Assembly (NCBI RefSeq): GCF_001956915.1 | Contig: NZ_MLJO01000002.1 | Location: forward strand, 1-64,000 | DNA from: Intrasporangium flavum | GTDB lineage: Bacteria > Actinomycetota > Actinomycetes > Actinomycetales > Dermatophilaceae | DNA: 64,000 nucleotides | Direction of reading: 5' to 3' | Shown here: piece by piece, positions 10,142 through 19,919 of the stretch | Layout of the letters: every line of letters begins with the position of its first letter | How positions within the stretch are numbered: position 1 is the stretch's first letter | Notes under the pieces: generated by a model | What the model was told of the DNA's origin: nothing | The model's database searches: none | What the model saw: only the letters and a program-made list of their open reading frames with translations | Program-made: the position numbers and the translations under genes

Positions 10142-10852
10142 ATGACCGACTGGGACTTCACCGGCCTCAAGGCCACGTACGTCAACTGCACGCTGAAGAA
10201 GAGCCCCGAGCAGAGCCACACCCAGGGCCTCGTCGACGCCAGTGCCGCGATCATGCGCGACCACGGCGTCGACGTCGACGTGATCCGGTTCGTCGACCAC
10301 GACGTCGCCACGGGGGTCTACCCCGACATGCGCGAGCACGGGTGGGAGTCCGACGCGTGGCCCGACCTGTACCCCGGCATCCTCGAGAGCCAGATCCTCG
10401 TCGTCGCAGGCCCGATCTGGCTCGGTGACAACTCGAGCGTCACGAAGCGCTTCATCGAACGGATCTACTCGCTGTCGGGGATGCTCAACGACAAGGGCCA
10501 GTACCTGTTCTACGGGCGCGTGGCCGGGTGCCTCATCACCGGCAACGAGGACGGCATCAAGCACTGCGCGCAGAACGTCCTCTACAGCCTCCAGCACGTC
10601 GGCTACACGATCCCGCCCAACGCCGACGCCGGCTGGATCGGCGAGGCCGGTCCCGGTCCGAGCTACCTCGACCCCGGCAGCGGCGGCCCGGAGAACGACT
10701 TCACGAACCGCAACACGACCTTCATGACGTGGAACCTCATGCACCTGGCGCGGATGCTGACCGACGCGGGTGGCGTGCCGGCGTACGGCAACCAGCGCTC
10801 GGAGTGGAACTCCGGCGAGCACTTCGGCTGGCACAACCCCGAGTACCGCTGA
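10142..10852 (+). CDS. Flavodoxin-fold NAD(P)H-dependent FMN reductase-like protein
   Basis: A 236-aa protein of the flavodoxin / NADPH-dependent FMN reductase superfamily. It opens with the short beta strand and loop typical of the FMN site, LKATYVNCTLKKSPEQSHTQ, then has ESQILVVAGPIWLGDNSSVTKRFIERI, which is the aromatic flavin-contacting region of the WrbA/FMN_red group. The C-terminal half, with a glycine/proline-rich loop and NRNTTFMTWNLMHLARML, is a feature of the larger actinobacterial members. It probably carries out a two-electron NAD(P)H-dependent reduction; the substrate is unknown. The ATG at 10142 has GGAGGAGAG upstream. It stands alone, convergent with the xylulokinase gene. Confidence 0.8.
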   Translation: MTDWDFTGLKATYVNCTLKKSPEQSHTQGLVDASAAIMRDHGVDVDVIRFVDHDVATGVYPDMREHGWESDAWPDLYPGILESQILVVAGPIWLGDNSSVTKRFIERIYSLSGMLNDKGQYLFYGRVAGCLITGNEDGIKHCAQNVLYSLQHVGYTIPPNADAGWIGEAGPGPSYLDPGSGGPENDFTNRNTTFMTWNLMHLARMLTDAGGVPAYGNQRSEWNSGEHFGWHNPEYR

Positions 10853-10880
10853 CGCGCCGGGCTCGGGTGCCGCCACTGCG

Positions 10881-12329
10881 TCAGCTGATCGGCGCAGCGG
10901 CGCCCTGCCGGACGCCGTGGACGCGCTCGAGCAGGTCGGCGTACCGCCCGACGACCTCGGCTGCCGCAGCCGCCCCGGCGTCGGGCACGTCGTACTCGGA
11001 GTCGATCCCGAGCTGCCACGTCGGCGGCTCGTCGGCGCCCGAGAGCACCCACGCGGCCTGACGCGCCGCGCCGACACCGACGTACTCGGCCGGCGACGGC
11101 ACGACGACGGGCGCCCGGAACAGCCCGGGTGCGATCTCGCGGACCGCGCGGGAGGCCGAGGCGCCGCCGATGAGCAGCACCCGCCCGACGCGGACGCCGT
11201 TGTCCCGCAGGGCGTCGACGCCGGCGACGAGGTTGCACAGCATCCCCTCGACGGCGGCGCGGGCCAGGTTCTCCGGGGTGGCGTTGGCCCGCGTCAGGCC
11301 GCTCAGGGTGCCGGTGGCGTCGGGCAGGTCAGGGGTGCGCTCGCCGTCGAGGTAGGGCAGCAGCGTCAGGCCGTCGGCGCCCGGGGCCGCGGCCAGGGCC
11401 AGGCGGTCCAGCTCGGCGAGGTCGACGCCGAGCACCGCCGCCGACGCGGTGAGCACGCGGGCCGCGTTGAGGGTGCACATGAGCGGCAGGTGGCGGCCGG
11501 TCGCGTCGGCGAAGCCGGCGATGGCCCCCGACTCGTCGCGGATCGCCGAGCCGTGCGGCGTGAACACCGTGCCGCTCGTGCCGAGCGACACGACGACGTC
11601 GCCGGGCTCGAGGGTCAGCCCGAGCGCGGCACCCATGTTGTCGCCGGTGCCTGCGGCCACGAGCATGCCGGACCCTGTGCGCCCGGCGGCCTCGGCGGGA
11701 GCCAGGACGTCGGGCACCTCGAGGCCACGGCCGAACGCCAGCTCGAGCAGGTCGGGGCGGTAGTCGCCCTTGGCCGCCGACCAGTACCCGGTGCCGGACG
11801 CGTCGCCACGGTCGGTGGTCCAGCGCTGGAAGCCGTTGCCCTGCTTGAGGATCCGACCTGTGAGCCAGTCGTGCGGCAGGACGACGCGGGCCACGCGGGC
11901 CGCGTTCTCCGGCTCGTTCCGGGCCAACCAGCGCAGCTTCGTCACGGTGAAGCTCGGCACGAGGACGAGCCCCACGGCGTCGACCCACGCCGCCGCGCCG
12001 CCGAGCTCCTCGGTGAGGTCGCGGGCGGCGCCGGCGCTTCGGGTGTCGTTCCACAGCAGCGCGTCGCGCACGACCGCGTCGGTGTCGTCCATCGCGACCA
12101 TGCCGTGCTGCTGGCCCCCGACGGCGATGGCGGCGACACCGTCGAGGACGCCGTTGCCGCTCGCCTGCTCGAAGGCCTCCCACCAGCGGTCCGGGTGCAC
12201 CTCGGTGCCGTCGGGGTGCGGTGCCCGGGCCGTGCGCACGACGGCGCCGGTCTCGGCGTCGCACACGACGACCTTCGTCGACTGCGTCGAGCTGTCGACG
12301 CCGGCGACGAGGGTACGGCCGTCGGTCAC
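10881..12329 (-). CDS. xylB: Xylulokinase (FGGY-family sugar kinase)
   Basis: Phosphorylates D-xylulose to xylulose 5-phosphate for the pentose phosphate pathway. The 482-aa FGGY kinase has the N-terminal ATPase loop [15 protein letters not shown], the VGGQQHGMV block, the adenine/phosphate region [11 protein letters not shown], and the C-terminal [20 protein letters not shown] signature. The start is taken as the GTG at 12329, which overlaps the stop of the dehydrogenase gene by four bases (GTGA); an ATG at 12350 is the alternative. As the last gene of a polyol operon, it would phosphorylate the xylulose made from arabinitol or xylitol. The mannitol operons of Pseudomonas also pair a dehydrogenase with a xylulokinase. 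Confidence 0.93.
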   Translation of the reverse strand: MTDGRTLVAGVDSSTQSTKVVVCDAETGAVVRTARAPHPDGTEVHPDRWWEAFEQASGNGVLDGVAAIAVGGQQHGMVAMDDTDAVVRDALLWNDTRSAGAARDLTEELGGAAAWVDAVGLVLVPSFTVTKLRWLARNEPENAARVARVVLPHDWLTGRILKQGNGFQRWTTDRGDASGTGYWSAAKGDYRPDLLELAFGRGLEVPDVLAPAEAAGRTGSGMLVAAGTGDNMGAALGLTLEPGDVVVSLGTSGTVFTPHGSAIRDESGAIAGFADATGRHLPLMCTLNAARVLTASAAVLGVDLAELDRLALAAAPGADGLTLLPYLDGERTPDLPDATGTLSGLTRANATPENLARAAVEGMLCNLVAGVDALRDNGVRVGRVLLIGGASASRAVREIAPGLFRAPVVVPSPAEYVGVGAARQAAWVLSGADEPPTWQLGIDSEYDVPDAGAAAAAEVVGRYADLLERVHGVRQGAAAPIS

Positions 12330-13837
12330 GTGGTCACCCGGGTGCTCCATGCCTGAAGCGTCTCCCGGGCGCCCTTGTCGTGCAAGGCCGAGAGCGCGTC
12401 CGTGAACACCGCTGCGAACCGCTCGTCGTCGGCGAGGCCGCCGAAGAGGTCGCGGTCGCGCAGGAACGCCAGCGGGTCCTCGCCCTGCCGGGCCGCCGCA
12501 GCCATGACGCGGTCCTTGACGCGGTCGACGACCTCGATCGGCTCACCGGCCTCGTCGACGCCCTCGGCGTACCGGGCCCACGCGGCCACGACGAGCGCCG
12601 ACCGGTCGATCTGGCCGCCCGTCTCGAGGTTGCGGTTGATGACCGGCACGAGCCACTTCGGGATGCGGTCGGAGGACTCGGCGCACAGCCGGGCCAGGGT
12701 GTCGCGCACCTCGGGGTTGGCGAAGCGTTCGATGAGCTGGTGACAGTACGCGTCGAGGTCGACGCCCGGCACCGCGGGCAGCGTCGGGCTGCCCTCGTGC
12801 TCCATGTAACCGAGGAGGAAGTCGACGAAGAGCGGGTCCTGGCAGACCTCGTGGGCGTACCGGTAGCCGGAGAGGTAGCCGAGGTAGCACAGCGCCTGGT
12901 GGCTCGCGTTGAGCAGGCGCAGCTTCATCAGCTCGTAGGGCACGACGTCGTCGACGAGCTGCACGCCGGCGTCCTCGAACGGGGGCCGGCCGTCGGTGAA
13001 GTGGTCCTCGAGGACCCACTGGGTGAACGGCTCGCACACGACGGGCCAGCCGTCGGCGACACCGAACTCGCCTGCGAGCCGGTCGATGTCGTCCGGGGCG
13101 GTCACCGGCGTGATGCGGTCGACCATGCAGTTGGGGAACTGCACGTGCTCGTCCATCCAGTCGGCGAGTCCGGGGTCCTTGAGCCGGGTGAAGGCCGTCA
13201 TCATCTTCCGGGCGACGTCGCCGTTGCCGGGCAGGTTGTCGCACGACATGACGGTGAACGGGGGCGTTCCGGCGGCCCGCCGCGCCGCGAGCCCGGCCAC
13301 GACGAACCCGAAGACGGTGTGCGGCGTCGCGCCCTCCTCGAGGTCGGCCCGGATCGACGGGTCGGACGCGTCGAACTCCCCGGTGACCTGGTTGACGAGG
13401 TAGCCACCCTCGGTGATCGTCAGGCTGACGACCCGCGTCGAGGGGTCGGCGAGCTTGTCGACGACGGCCTGCGGGTCGTCGGGGGCGAACAGCATCTCGA
13501 CGATGCTGCCGACGACGCGCGGCTCCCGGCGACCGTCCGGGTGCTTGACGACGAGCGTGTACAGCCCGTCCTGCGCGGTCAGCGTGTCGACGATCCGACG
13601 GTCGTGCGGGAGCACGCCGACGCCGCAGATGCCCCAGTCGAGGGCCTCGCCCTCGTTCATCAGCGCGTCGACGTACATCGCCTGGTGCGCGCGGTGGAAG
13701 CCGCCGACGCCGAAGTGGACGATGCCGGTCGTCACCGCGCTGCGGTCGTACGAGGGTCGGGCCACGCGCGGGTCGAGATCGGCCAGCCCCGCGGCCGACA
13801 GCGGCGTCGCGGTCTGGTCGGTGGGGTCTGCGCTCAT
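12326..13837 (-). CDS. Polyol (mannitol/arabinitol) dehydrogenase, long-chain family
   Basis: NAD-dependent secondary-alcohol dehydrogenase of the mannitol dehydrogenase family (503 aa) that oxidises a sugar alcohol to its ketose: mannitol to fructose, D-arabinitol to xylulose, or sorbitol to fructose. The N-terminal Rossmann region carries [19 protein letters not shown], the family nucleotide-binding sequence. The catalytic helix has the K-x-x-L-L-N-x-x-H pattern in [18 protein letters not shown]. The next gene is xylulokinase rather than fructokinase, which favours arabinitol as at least one substrate, but these enzymes are often broad. The start at 13837 overlaps the permease stop by 4 bases, as does its own stop with xylB. 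Confidence 0.92.
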   Translation of the reverse strand: MSADPTDQTATPLSAAGLADLDPRVARPSYDRSAVTTGIVHFGVGGFHRAHQAMYVDALMNEGEALDWGICGVGVLPHDRRIVDTLTAQDGLYTLVVKHPDGRREPRVVGSIVEMLFAPDDPQAVVDKLADPSTRVVSLTITEGGYLVNQVTGEFDASDPSIRADLEEGATPHTVFGFVVAGLAARRAAGTPPFTVMSCDNLPGNGDVARKMMTAFTRLKDPGLADWMDEHVQFPNCMVDRITPVTAPDDIDRLAGEFGVADGWPVVCEPFTQWVLEDHFTDGRPPFEDAGVQLVDDVVPYELMKLRLLNASHQALCYLGYLSGYRYAHEVCQDPLFVDFLLGYMEHEGSPTLPAVPGVDLDAYCHQLIERFANPEVRDTLARLCAESSDRIPKWLVPVINRNLETGGQIDRSALVVAAWARYAEGVDEAGEPIEVVDRVKDRVMAAAARQGEDPLAFLRDRDLFGGLADDERFAAVFTDALSALHDKGARETLQAWSTRVTT

Positions 13838-14745
13838 CGGACGGCGCCCATCGACAGGCCCTGCACGAGCTTGTCCTGCGCCGCGAACCCGGCGGCCAGC
13901 ACCGGCAGCGACACGATGAACGAGGCCGCGCAGACCTTCGCGAGGAAGAGGCCCTGGCTCGTGACGAACCCGGTGAGGAAGACCGGGGCCGTGCCGGCGA
14001 CCGTACCCGTCAGCACCCGGGCCAGCAGCAGCTCGTTCCAGCTGAAGATGAAGCAGATCAGCGCGGCGGCCGCGATGCCAGGCATGACGACCGGCGCGAT
14101 GATGTCGCGCAGGGTCCGGGTCAGGCTCGCGCCGTCGACCTGGGCGGCCTCGAGCATCTCGACCGGCACCTCCGCGAGGAAGGACCGGAGCATCCAGATC
14201 GCAATCGGCAGGTTCATCGCCGTGTAGAGGATGATCAGGTACCAGATGTTGTCGAGCAGGTGGACCTTCTGCGCGATGAGGTAGAGCGGCAGGATGCCGG
14301 CCACGATCGGCAGCATCTTCGTGGACAGGAAGAAGAACAGCACGTCGGTCCACTTGCGCACCGGACGGATCGAGAGCGCGTAAGCCGCGGGGAAGGCCAG
14401 GAGCAGCACGAGGACCGTCGACACGACGCTCGCGGTCAGCGAGTTGAGCAGTGCCGGCCACGGGCCCGCGGCGAAGAACGTCCGGTAGCCCTCGAGGCTC
14501 AGCGGGGCGAGGACGCTCGGCGGGTTCGTCGCCGCGTCGGTCTCGCGGTGGAAGGAGGTCAGGACCATCCAGAGCACCGGCAGCGCGAAGAGGATGCCGA
14601 TGACCCAGGCGAGCAGGCCGAGCAGGGCCGCCTTCTTCGGTGGCTTGCGGTGGACGATGCTGTCGGGGGTCGAGGAGCGGCGCGACGGCGTCGTGGCCGC
14701 GGTGCCCGGCTCCGTGGACTCGGTGGTCTGGGAAGCGGCGCTCAT
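13834..14745 (-). CDS. Polyol ABC transporter permease, MalG type
   Basis: Inner-membrane permease (303 aa) of a carbohydrate-uptake (CUT1) ABC transporter. A Ser/Thr-rich cytoplasmic start of about 35 residues is followed by six predicted helices. The EAA loop that docks on the ATPase is VEMLEAAQVDGASLTRTLRDIIAPVVMPG, with the conserved EAA...G spacing. The ATG at 14745 overlaps the upstream permease stop by 4 bases (ATGA), and its stop overlaps the dehydrogenase start the same way. No ATPase gene is in the operon, so a shared MsmK/MsiK-like ATPase elsewhere is expected. Confidence 0.92.
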   Translation of the reverse strand: MSAASQTTESTEPGTAATTPSRRSSTPDSIVHRKPPKKAALLGLLAWVIGILFALPVLWMVLTSFHRETDAATNPPSVLAPLSLEGYRTFFAAGPWPALLNSLTASVVSTVLVLLLAFPAAYALSIRPVRKWTDVLFFFLSTKMLPIVAGILPLYLIAQKVHLLDNIWYLIILYTAMNLPIAIWMLRSFLAEVPVEMLEAAQVDGASLTRTLRDIIAPVVMPGIAAAALICFIFSWNELLLARVLTGTVAGTAPVFLTGFVTSQGLFLAKVCAASFIVSLPVLAAGFAAQDKLVQGLSMGAVR

Positions 14746-15689
14746 CGGGACTCCTCCTTGAACAGGCTGAACACGGTGCGCAGGGCCAGCGTGGCGATGA
14801 TGATCGTCGCGATCACCACGACGACGCCTGCGGCAGAGGCGCGCCCGTAGTCCTGGGCGGTGTAGAAGGTCTGGTAGATGAAGTAGGGCAGGTTGGCCGT
14901 GCCGAGACCGCCGGACGTGATGGTGAAGACGGCGTCGAAGTTGGCCACGACGTAGATGGCACCGAGCAGGGCCGACAGCTCGATGTACTGGCGCAGGTGC
15001 GGCAGCGTCATGTTGACGAAGATCTGCCAGCCGGTGGCACCGTCGATGCGGGCGGCCTCGACGACGTCGAGCGGCCGGCTCTGCAGGCCCGCCAGCAGGA
15101 TGAGCATCATGAACGGCGTCCACTGCCACACGAGCGCCGCGATGATCGCCCACAGCGGGTTGTTCGTGATCCAGTCGGGTTGGGGCGCGTCGGGGCCGAA
15201 GACCCACTTGAGCAGGCCGTTGAAGAGGCCGTACTCGGGGTTGTAGAGGGCGTGCTTCCAGAGCAGCGCCGCGGCGACCGGCACGATGAGGAACGGCACG
15301 ATCATCAGGGTGCGCACGATGCCGCGGCCGCGGAACTTGCGGTCGAGCAGGAGGGCGATGGCCAGGCCCAGCACGAGGCTGATCCCGACGACGCCCACGG
15401 TGAGCAGGACGGTGACGACGACGGCCTGGCGGGCGTTCTCGTCGGTGAAGACCCGCCGGTAGTTGTCGAAGCCGGCGAACCCCCGCTCGTCGGGGTAGTA
15501 GGCGTTCCAGTTCATGAAGGAGATGACGAGCGTGCCGATGAACGGCAGCTGCGTCAGGACGATGACGAAGATCAGGGCCGGCAGCAGCGGGGCGCGTCGG
15601 GCCCAGTCACCCGCCTTGGCCAGGGTCGTCGACCGGCCGGTGTCGTCGACCGACGACCGGGTCTGCGGGGTCTGCGTGGCGGTGCTCAC
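14742..15689 (-). CDS. Polyol ABC transporter permease, MalF type
   Basis: Partner permease (315 aa) of the same CUT1 importer. It has a first helix near residues 34-54 (PLLPALIFVIVLTQLPFIG), a periplasmic loop with the FAGFDNYRRVF sequence typical of MalF/UgpA proteins, and five more helices. The EAA loop is LDVVEAARIDGATGWQIFVNMTLPHLR. The GTG start at 15689 overlaps the binding-protein stop (GTGA). Order in the operon, binding protein then MalF-type then MalG-type permease, is the standard one. Confidence 0.92.
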   Translation of the reverse strand: MSTATQTPQTRSSVDDTGRSTTLAKAGDWARRAPLLPALIFVIVLTQLPFIGTLVISFMNWNAYYPDERGFAGFDNYRRVFTDENARQAVVVTVLLTVGVVGISLVLGLAIALLLDRKFRGRGIVRTLMIVPFLIVPVAAALLWKHALYNPEYGLFNGLLKWVFGPDAPQPDWITNNPLWAIIAALVWQWTPFMMLILLAGLQSRPLDVVEAARIDGATGWQIFVNMTLPHLRQYIELSALLGAIYVVANFDAVFTITSGGLGTANLPYFIYQTFYTAQDYGRASAAGVVVVIATIIIATLALRTVFSLFKEESR

Positions 15690-17074
15690 TGGTTGGCCTC
15701 CCTCGACTGGTAGCGCTCGGCGACGTCCTGGGCCAGGCGCTGGCCCTTGTCCAGGGCCTCGTCGACCGTGGTCTTCCCGGCGATCGCCGAGCTGACGTCC
15801 TGACTGACCTGCGTCCCGAGATCGGGAAACTCGGGGATGTCGACGAACTGGATGCCGAGGGCCGGCCGCGGCTGGACGCCGGGGTTGGTGGGGTCGGCGG
15901 CCTCGATCGCGGCCTTCGTCGGGGCGGCGAAGGCGCCGGCCTCCGCGAGGTAGGAGGCGTTGTCGTACGTCGAGGCGCGCTTGCCCGCGGGCACGCGCGA
16001 CCAGCCGAGCTTCTCGCCGACGAGCTGCTCGTACTCCTTGCTCGAGGCCCACGAGACGAACTTCCAGGCGTTCTCCTGCTTCGTGCTCGCGGCCTGGATG
16101 CCCCACGACCACGCGTAGAGCCAGCCCGAGCTCTTCGTCTTGACGACGGGCGCCGGGGCGTAGCCGAGCTTGCCGCGGACGGGGGAGTCCTTGGCCTCGA
16201 GCGACCCGGCGGCCGAGGTCGCGTCGTACCACATGGCCACCGAGCCCTGGGTGAGGTTGTTGAGGCACTCGGTGAAGCCGGCCTGCGGCGCACCCTTCTC
16301 CCCGTGCTGACGGACCAGGTTGACGTAGAAGTTCGTCGCCTCCTTGAACTCGGGGGCGTTGACCTTGGGCGTCCAGTCCTTCTCGAACCACGTGCCGCCG
16401 AAGGTGTTGACGAGCGTCGTCAGCGGGGCGAAGAGCTGGCCCCACCCGGGCTGGCCGCGCAGGCAGATGCCGGCCATGCCGGGCTGGGCGCCGTCGACCT
16501 TGGCGGCGATGTCGGCGACCTGCTGCCACGTGGGCTGCGCGGGCATCGTGACGCCCTTCTGCGCCAGGACGTCCTTGCGGTACATGAGGAACGACGACTC
16601 GCCGTAGAAGGGTTCGCCGTAGACCTTGCCGTCGGACGACAGCGACACCTGCATCGGCTTGAGGATGTCCGCCTGGTCGAAGGCGGTGTCCTTGGCGATG
16701 AAGCCGTCGAGCGGGCTGATCCACTTCGCCTTGGCGTAGATCGGGATCTCGAAGTTGCTGAGCGAGGCGACGTCGTACTGGCCCGCCTGGCTCGAGAACT
16801 CCTGGCTGATCTTGTCGCGCACGTCGTTCTCGGGGAGCACCGTGAAGTTCACCTTGATGCCGGTCTTCGCCGTGAAGTTGTCAGCGGTCAGCTGCTGCAG
16901 GTCGACCATCTGCGGGTTGTTGACCATGAGGACGTTGATCGCGTCGTCGCCGCCGCCCTGGCCGACGGCCCCCCAGCCCGCGCACGCCGAGAGGCTCGCC
17001 ACGAGTCCCGTCGTCAGGGCGGCCCCCGCGACCGCGCGACTGCGGCGGCTTCTCCGGTGTCCGTTCCGTTGCAC
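15686..17074 (-). CDS. Polyol-binding lipoprotein, ABC transporter family 1
   Basis: Extracellular solute-binding lipoprotein (462 aa) that captures the sugar alcohol for the permeases that follow. It has an arginine-rich signal peptide and lipobox LSAC with the lipidated cysteine at residue 31. The mature part has the family-1 (MalE/UgpB-like) pattern: INVLMVNNPQMVDLQQLT strand, a NFTAKTGIKVNFTVLPEND helix-strand pair and GQYDVASLSNFEIP. The GTG start at 17074 has AAGGAGGAGAC upstream. It is the first gene of the operon, divergent from a SorC-family regulator gene. Similarity to the SmoE/MtlE group is suggested by the neighbouring dehydrogenase, not by a specific motif. Confidence 0.93.
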   Translation of the reverse strand: MQRNGHRRSRRSRAVAGAALTTGLVASLSACAGWGAVGQGGGDDAINVLMVNNPQMVDLQQLTADNFTAKTGIKVNFTVLPENDVRDKISQEFSSQAGQYDVASLSNFEIPIYAKAKWISPLDGFIAKDTAFDQADILKPMQVSLSSDGKVYGEPFYGESSFLMYRKDVLAQKGVTMPAQPTWQQVADIAAKVDGAQPGMAGICLRGQPGWGQLFAPLTTLVNTFGGTWFEKDWTPKVNAPEFKEATNFYVNLVRQHGEKGAPQAGFTECLNNLTQGSVAMWYDATSAAGSLEAKDSPVRGKLGYAPAPVVKTKSSGWLYAWSWGIQAASTKQENAWKFVSWASSKEYEQLVGEKLGWSRVPAGKRASTYDNASYLAEAGAFAAPTKAAIEAADPTNPGVQPRPALGIQFVDIPEFPDLGTQVSQDVSSAIAGKTTVDEALDKGQRLAQDVAERYQSREANQ

Positions 17075-17110
17075 GTCTCCTCCTTGAGTCCGCTCATTTG
17101 AGCGCTAGGC

Positions 17111-17124
17111 TGCACATATGAGTA
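17111..17124. promoter_or_regulatory. Imperfect palindrome, candidate SorC-family operator
   Basis: TGCACATATGAGTA is an imperfect palindrome around CATATG in the 151-base gap between the binding-protein gene and the regulator gene. SorC/DeoR-type sugar regulators bind partly symmetrical TGCACA-like sites in such divergent gaps. This is a placement argument only. Confidence 0.3.
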
Positions 17125-17225
17125 AAGTGACTCGGGTCACCGGTGTCAACAGGTCGCCCGAAAACCGGGGTCCTGTCACGGCGGTGGGTCGCAGGCGCAA
17201 GACTTCAGGCGTGAAGGAGACCGGG

Positions 17226-18164
17226 ATGGAGCGACGCGGGCCGGCCGAGCTCGTGCTCGCGGCGGCCGTGGCCCGCCGCCACTACCTCGCCGGCCAGTCC
17301 AAGGTCGAGATCGCCGACGAGCTCGGCCTCAGCCGGTTCAAGGTCGCTCGCCTCATCGACTTCGCCCGCGAGGCCGGCATCGTGCGCATCGAGATCGTCG
17401 CCGACGGCGAGCTCGACCTCGACCGCTCGGCCCGGCTGCAGGAGCGGTTCGGGCTGCGGCACGCCGTCGTCGTCGACGGCTCGCGCATCGAGTCCTCCGC
17501 CCTGGCCGACCACCTCGGACGCGCCGCGGCCGGGCTGCTCACCGACGTCGTGCAGGCCGGCGACGTGCTCGGCCTGCCGTGGTCGCGCTCGGTCGACGTC
17601 ATGACGCGCTCGCTGCGCGACCTGCCCCCGGTCGACGTCGTCCAGCTGAGCGGCGCCATGGAGGTGGAGGGCCACGACAGCAGCGCCGTCGACATCGTCC
17701 GACGCGCCGCCCGCGCCACCGGCGGAGGCTCCTCGATCTTCTACGCGCCGCTGCTGCTCGACGACGCCGCCGGCGCGGCCACGCTGCGACGCGAGCCCCA
17801 GGTGGCGCGCGTCCTGGCGCAGGCGTCGAGGGTCACCGTCGCCGTCATGGGCGTCGGCGCGTGGGCGCCCGGCCTGTCCACGATCCACGACGCGGTCACG
17901 TCCGCCGACCGCGAGGCCCTCGCCGGCCTCGGCGTCGTCGGCGAGATCGCCGGTGTCCTCTTCGACGCGTCCGGCACCGTCGTCGAGCCCCCGCTGACCG
18001 AGCGGGTCGTCACGATCAGCCCCGACGCCCTGCGCGGCATCGAGGAGGTCGTCGCCATCGCGTCCGGCGCCGACAAGGGCGTGGCGGTGCGCGCCGCGCT
18101 CGCGGGAGGGCTCGTCAACGCCGTCGTCGCCGACGCCGCCCTCGCCGACGCGCTGCTCTCCTGA
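17226..18164 (+). CDS. SorC-family transcriptional regulator of the polyol operon
   Basis: DNA-binding regulator of 312 aa. The N-terminal helix-turn-helix is at about residues 16-50, with YLAGQSKVEIADELGLSRFK and VARLIDFAREAGIVRIEI. The rest is the SorC/DeoR-type sugar-binding domain, which usually senses a phosphorylated sugar; it includes VLGLPWSRSVDVMTR and ADKGVAVRAALAGGLVNAVVAD near the C-terminus. The reading frame is open from 17118, but the ATG at 17226 is preceded by AAGGAG and gives the normal family N-terminus. Being divergent from the polyol operon, it most likely controls it and itself. Confidence 0.9.
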   Translation: MERRGPAELVLAAAVARRHYLAGQSKVEIADELGLSRFKVARLIDFAREAGIVRIEIVADGELDLDRSARLQERFGLRHAVVVDGSRIESSALADHLGRAAAGLLTDVVQAGDVLGLPWSRSVDVMTRSLRDLPPVDVVQLSGAMEVEGHDSSAVDIVRRAARATGGGSSIFYAPLLLDDAAGAATLRREPQVARVLAQASRVTVAVMGVGAWAPGLSTIHDAVTSADREALAGLGVVGEIAGVLFDASGTVVEPPLTERVVTISPDALRGIEEVVAIASGADKGVAVRAALAGGLVNAVVADAALADALLS

Positions 18165-18356
18165 CGCGCACCCGGCCCGGGTCGCGACGTGCTCGGAGCG
18201 GGGCCGGCGGCGGCACGGCCGTGACACGCCCACGATCAGAGACGGCCCGGCCGAACGGGTCGATCCGGTGTGTGATGTGACCGGCAGTCCTCCCCGTGCG
18301 CGGTGGTCCGTGCTCTAGGTTCGGGAGCCAGTGCCGTCGTGAGCGAAGGAGCCAGC

Positions 18357-19913
18357 GTGCAGATCGGTGTACCCCGAGAGACGCGAGCCCGCGAGACGCG
18401 GGTCGCCGCCACGCCCAAGACCGTCGGACAGCTCGTCGGCCTCGGCTACGACGTCGTCGTCGAACGCGGTGCGGGAGTGCTCGCGAGCTTCTCCGACGAC
18501 GCGTACGCCGACGCCGGCGCGCGGATCGTCGACCGCGACGAGGCCTGGGGCTCGGACGTCGTGCACCAGGTCAACGCGCCGGCCGACGCCGACATCGCAC
18601 TTCTGCGACCCGGTGCCGTCATCGTCTCCCTGATGGCTCCCGCCCTGAGCCCCGAGCTCGTCGAGAAGCTGCGCGCAGCCGGCGTCACGGCCATGGCCAT
18701 GGATGCGGTGCCGCGCATCAGCCGGGCCCAGTCGCTCGACGTGCTCTCGTCGATGGCCAACATCGCTGGCTACCGCGCCGTCGTCGAGGCGGCCCACGAG
18801 TTCGGCTCGTTCTTCACCGGGCAGGTCACCGCGGCGGGCAAGGTGCCGCCGGCCAAGGTCCTCGTCGCCGGAGCCGGCGTCGCGGGTCTCGCCGCGATCG
18901 GCACGGCACGCTCGCTCGGTGCGATCGTGCGCGCCACCGACGCCCGGCCCGAGGTGGCCGAGCAGGTCGAGTCGATGGGAGCGGACTTCCTCGCCGTGCA
19001 GATGCCGGAGGTCGACGAGGCCACCGCGTCCTCCGACGGCTACGCCAAGGAGATGGGCGAGGAGTACAACCGCCGCGCGGCCGAGCTCTACGCCTCGCAG
19101 GCCCCGGACGTCGACATCGTCGTGACCACGGCGCTCATCCCGGGTCGCCCCGCCCCGCGGCTCATCACGGCCGAGATGGTCGCGACGATGAAGCCCGGTT
19201 CGGTCATCGTCGACATGGCCGCCTCCAACGGCGGCAACGTCGAGGGGTCGGTGGCCGACGAGCTCGTCGTCACGGCCAACGGCGTCAAGATCATCGGCTA
19301 CACCGACCTCGCCGCCCGGCTGCCCACGCAGGCCTCCCAGCTCTACGGCACCAACCTCGTCAACCTCATGAAGCTGCTGACGCCGGGCAAGGACGGGCAG
19401 GTCGTCCTCGACTTCGACGACGTCGTGCAGCGCAACATGACCGTCGCGCGCGACGGCGAGCTGCTCTGGCCCCCGCCCGCGATCCAGGTGAGCGCCGCGC
19501 CGGCGCCTGCTGCCGCGTCCGGCAAGCAGGTGGTGAAAGAGCCTGAGCCACCGAAGGACCCACGGCGCAAGTACGTGGCCATGGGTATCGGGGCCGTGGT
19601 GTTCGCCCTCGTCGCGGCGGTCTCGCCGCCGAGCTTCCTCGGGCACTTCACGGTGTTCGCCCTCGCCGTCGTCGTCGGCTACTACGTCATCGGGCACGTG
19701 CACCACGCCCTGCACACCCCGCTGATGTCGGTGACCAACGCGATCAGCGGCATCATCGTCGTCGGGGCACTGATCCAGCTGGGACAGTGGCGAGCCGGCA
19801 CGTCCGGCGTCATCGTCGTGCTGGCCTTCCTCGCCACGCTCATCGCGAGCATCAACATCTTCGGTGGGTTCCTCGTCACCCGCCGCATGCTGACGATGTT
19901 CCGGAAGGGCTGA
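18357..19913 (+). CDS. pntA: NAD(P) transhydrogenase, alpha subunit
   Basis: Membrane enzyme subunit that binds NAD(H) in a complex using the proton gradient to make NADPH from NADH and NADP. The 518-aa protein holds the whole soluble domain I (residues 1-380), beginning [19 protein letters not shown], with the NAD-binding sequence [22 protein letters not shown] and the mobile-loop region [18 protein letters not shown]. Four membrane helices form the C-terminus (about 405-515), so the chain is of the undivided E. coli PntA type rather than the split PntAA/PntAB type. The GTG at 18357 is used because GAAGGA lies 8 bases upstream. pntB follows after 6 bases. A -10 like TAGGTT lies at 18316-18321. 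Confidence 0.96.
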   Translation: MQIGVPRETRARETRVAATPKTVGQLVGLGYDVVVERGAGVLASFSDDAYADAGARIVDRDEAWGSDVVHQVNAPADADIALLRPGAVIVSLMAPALSPELVEKLRAAGVTAMAMDAVPRISRAQSLDVLSSMANIAGYRAVVEAAHEFGSFFTGQVTAAGKVPPAKVLVAGAGVAGLAAIGTARSLGAIVRATDARPEVAEQVESMGADFLAVQMPEVDEATASSDGYAKEMGEEYNRRAAELYASQAPDVDIVVTTALIPGRPAPRLITAEMVATMKPGSVIVDMAASNGGNVEGSVADELVVTANGVKIIGYTDLAARLPTQASQLYGTNLVNLMKLLTPGKDGQVVLDFDDVVQRNMTVARDGELLWPPPAIQVSAAPAPAAASGKQVVKEPEPPKDPRRKYVAMGIGAVVFALVAAVSPPSFLGHFTVFALAVVVGYYVIGHVHHALHTPLMSVTNAISGIIVVGALIQLGQWRAGTSGVIVVLAFLATLIASINIFGGFLVTRRMLTMFRKG

Positions 19914-19919
19914 GCACCA

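Noticed and set aside
7532..11077. An 1181-codon minus-strand frame opposite argS and its neighbours
   Set aside because: It runs across several real plus-strand genes and their terminators; it is an effect of high GC at third positions.
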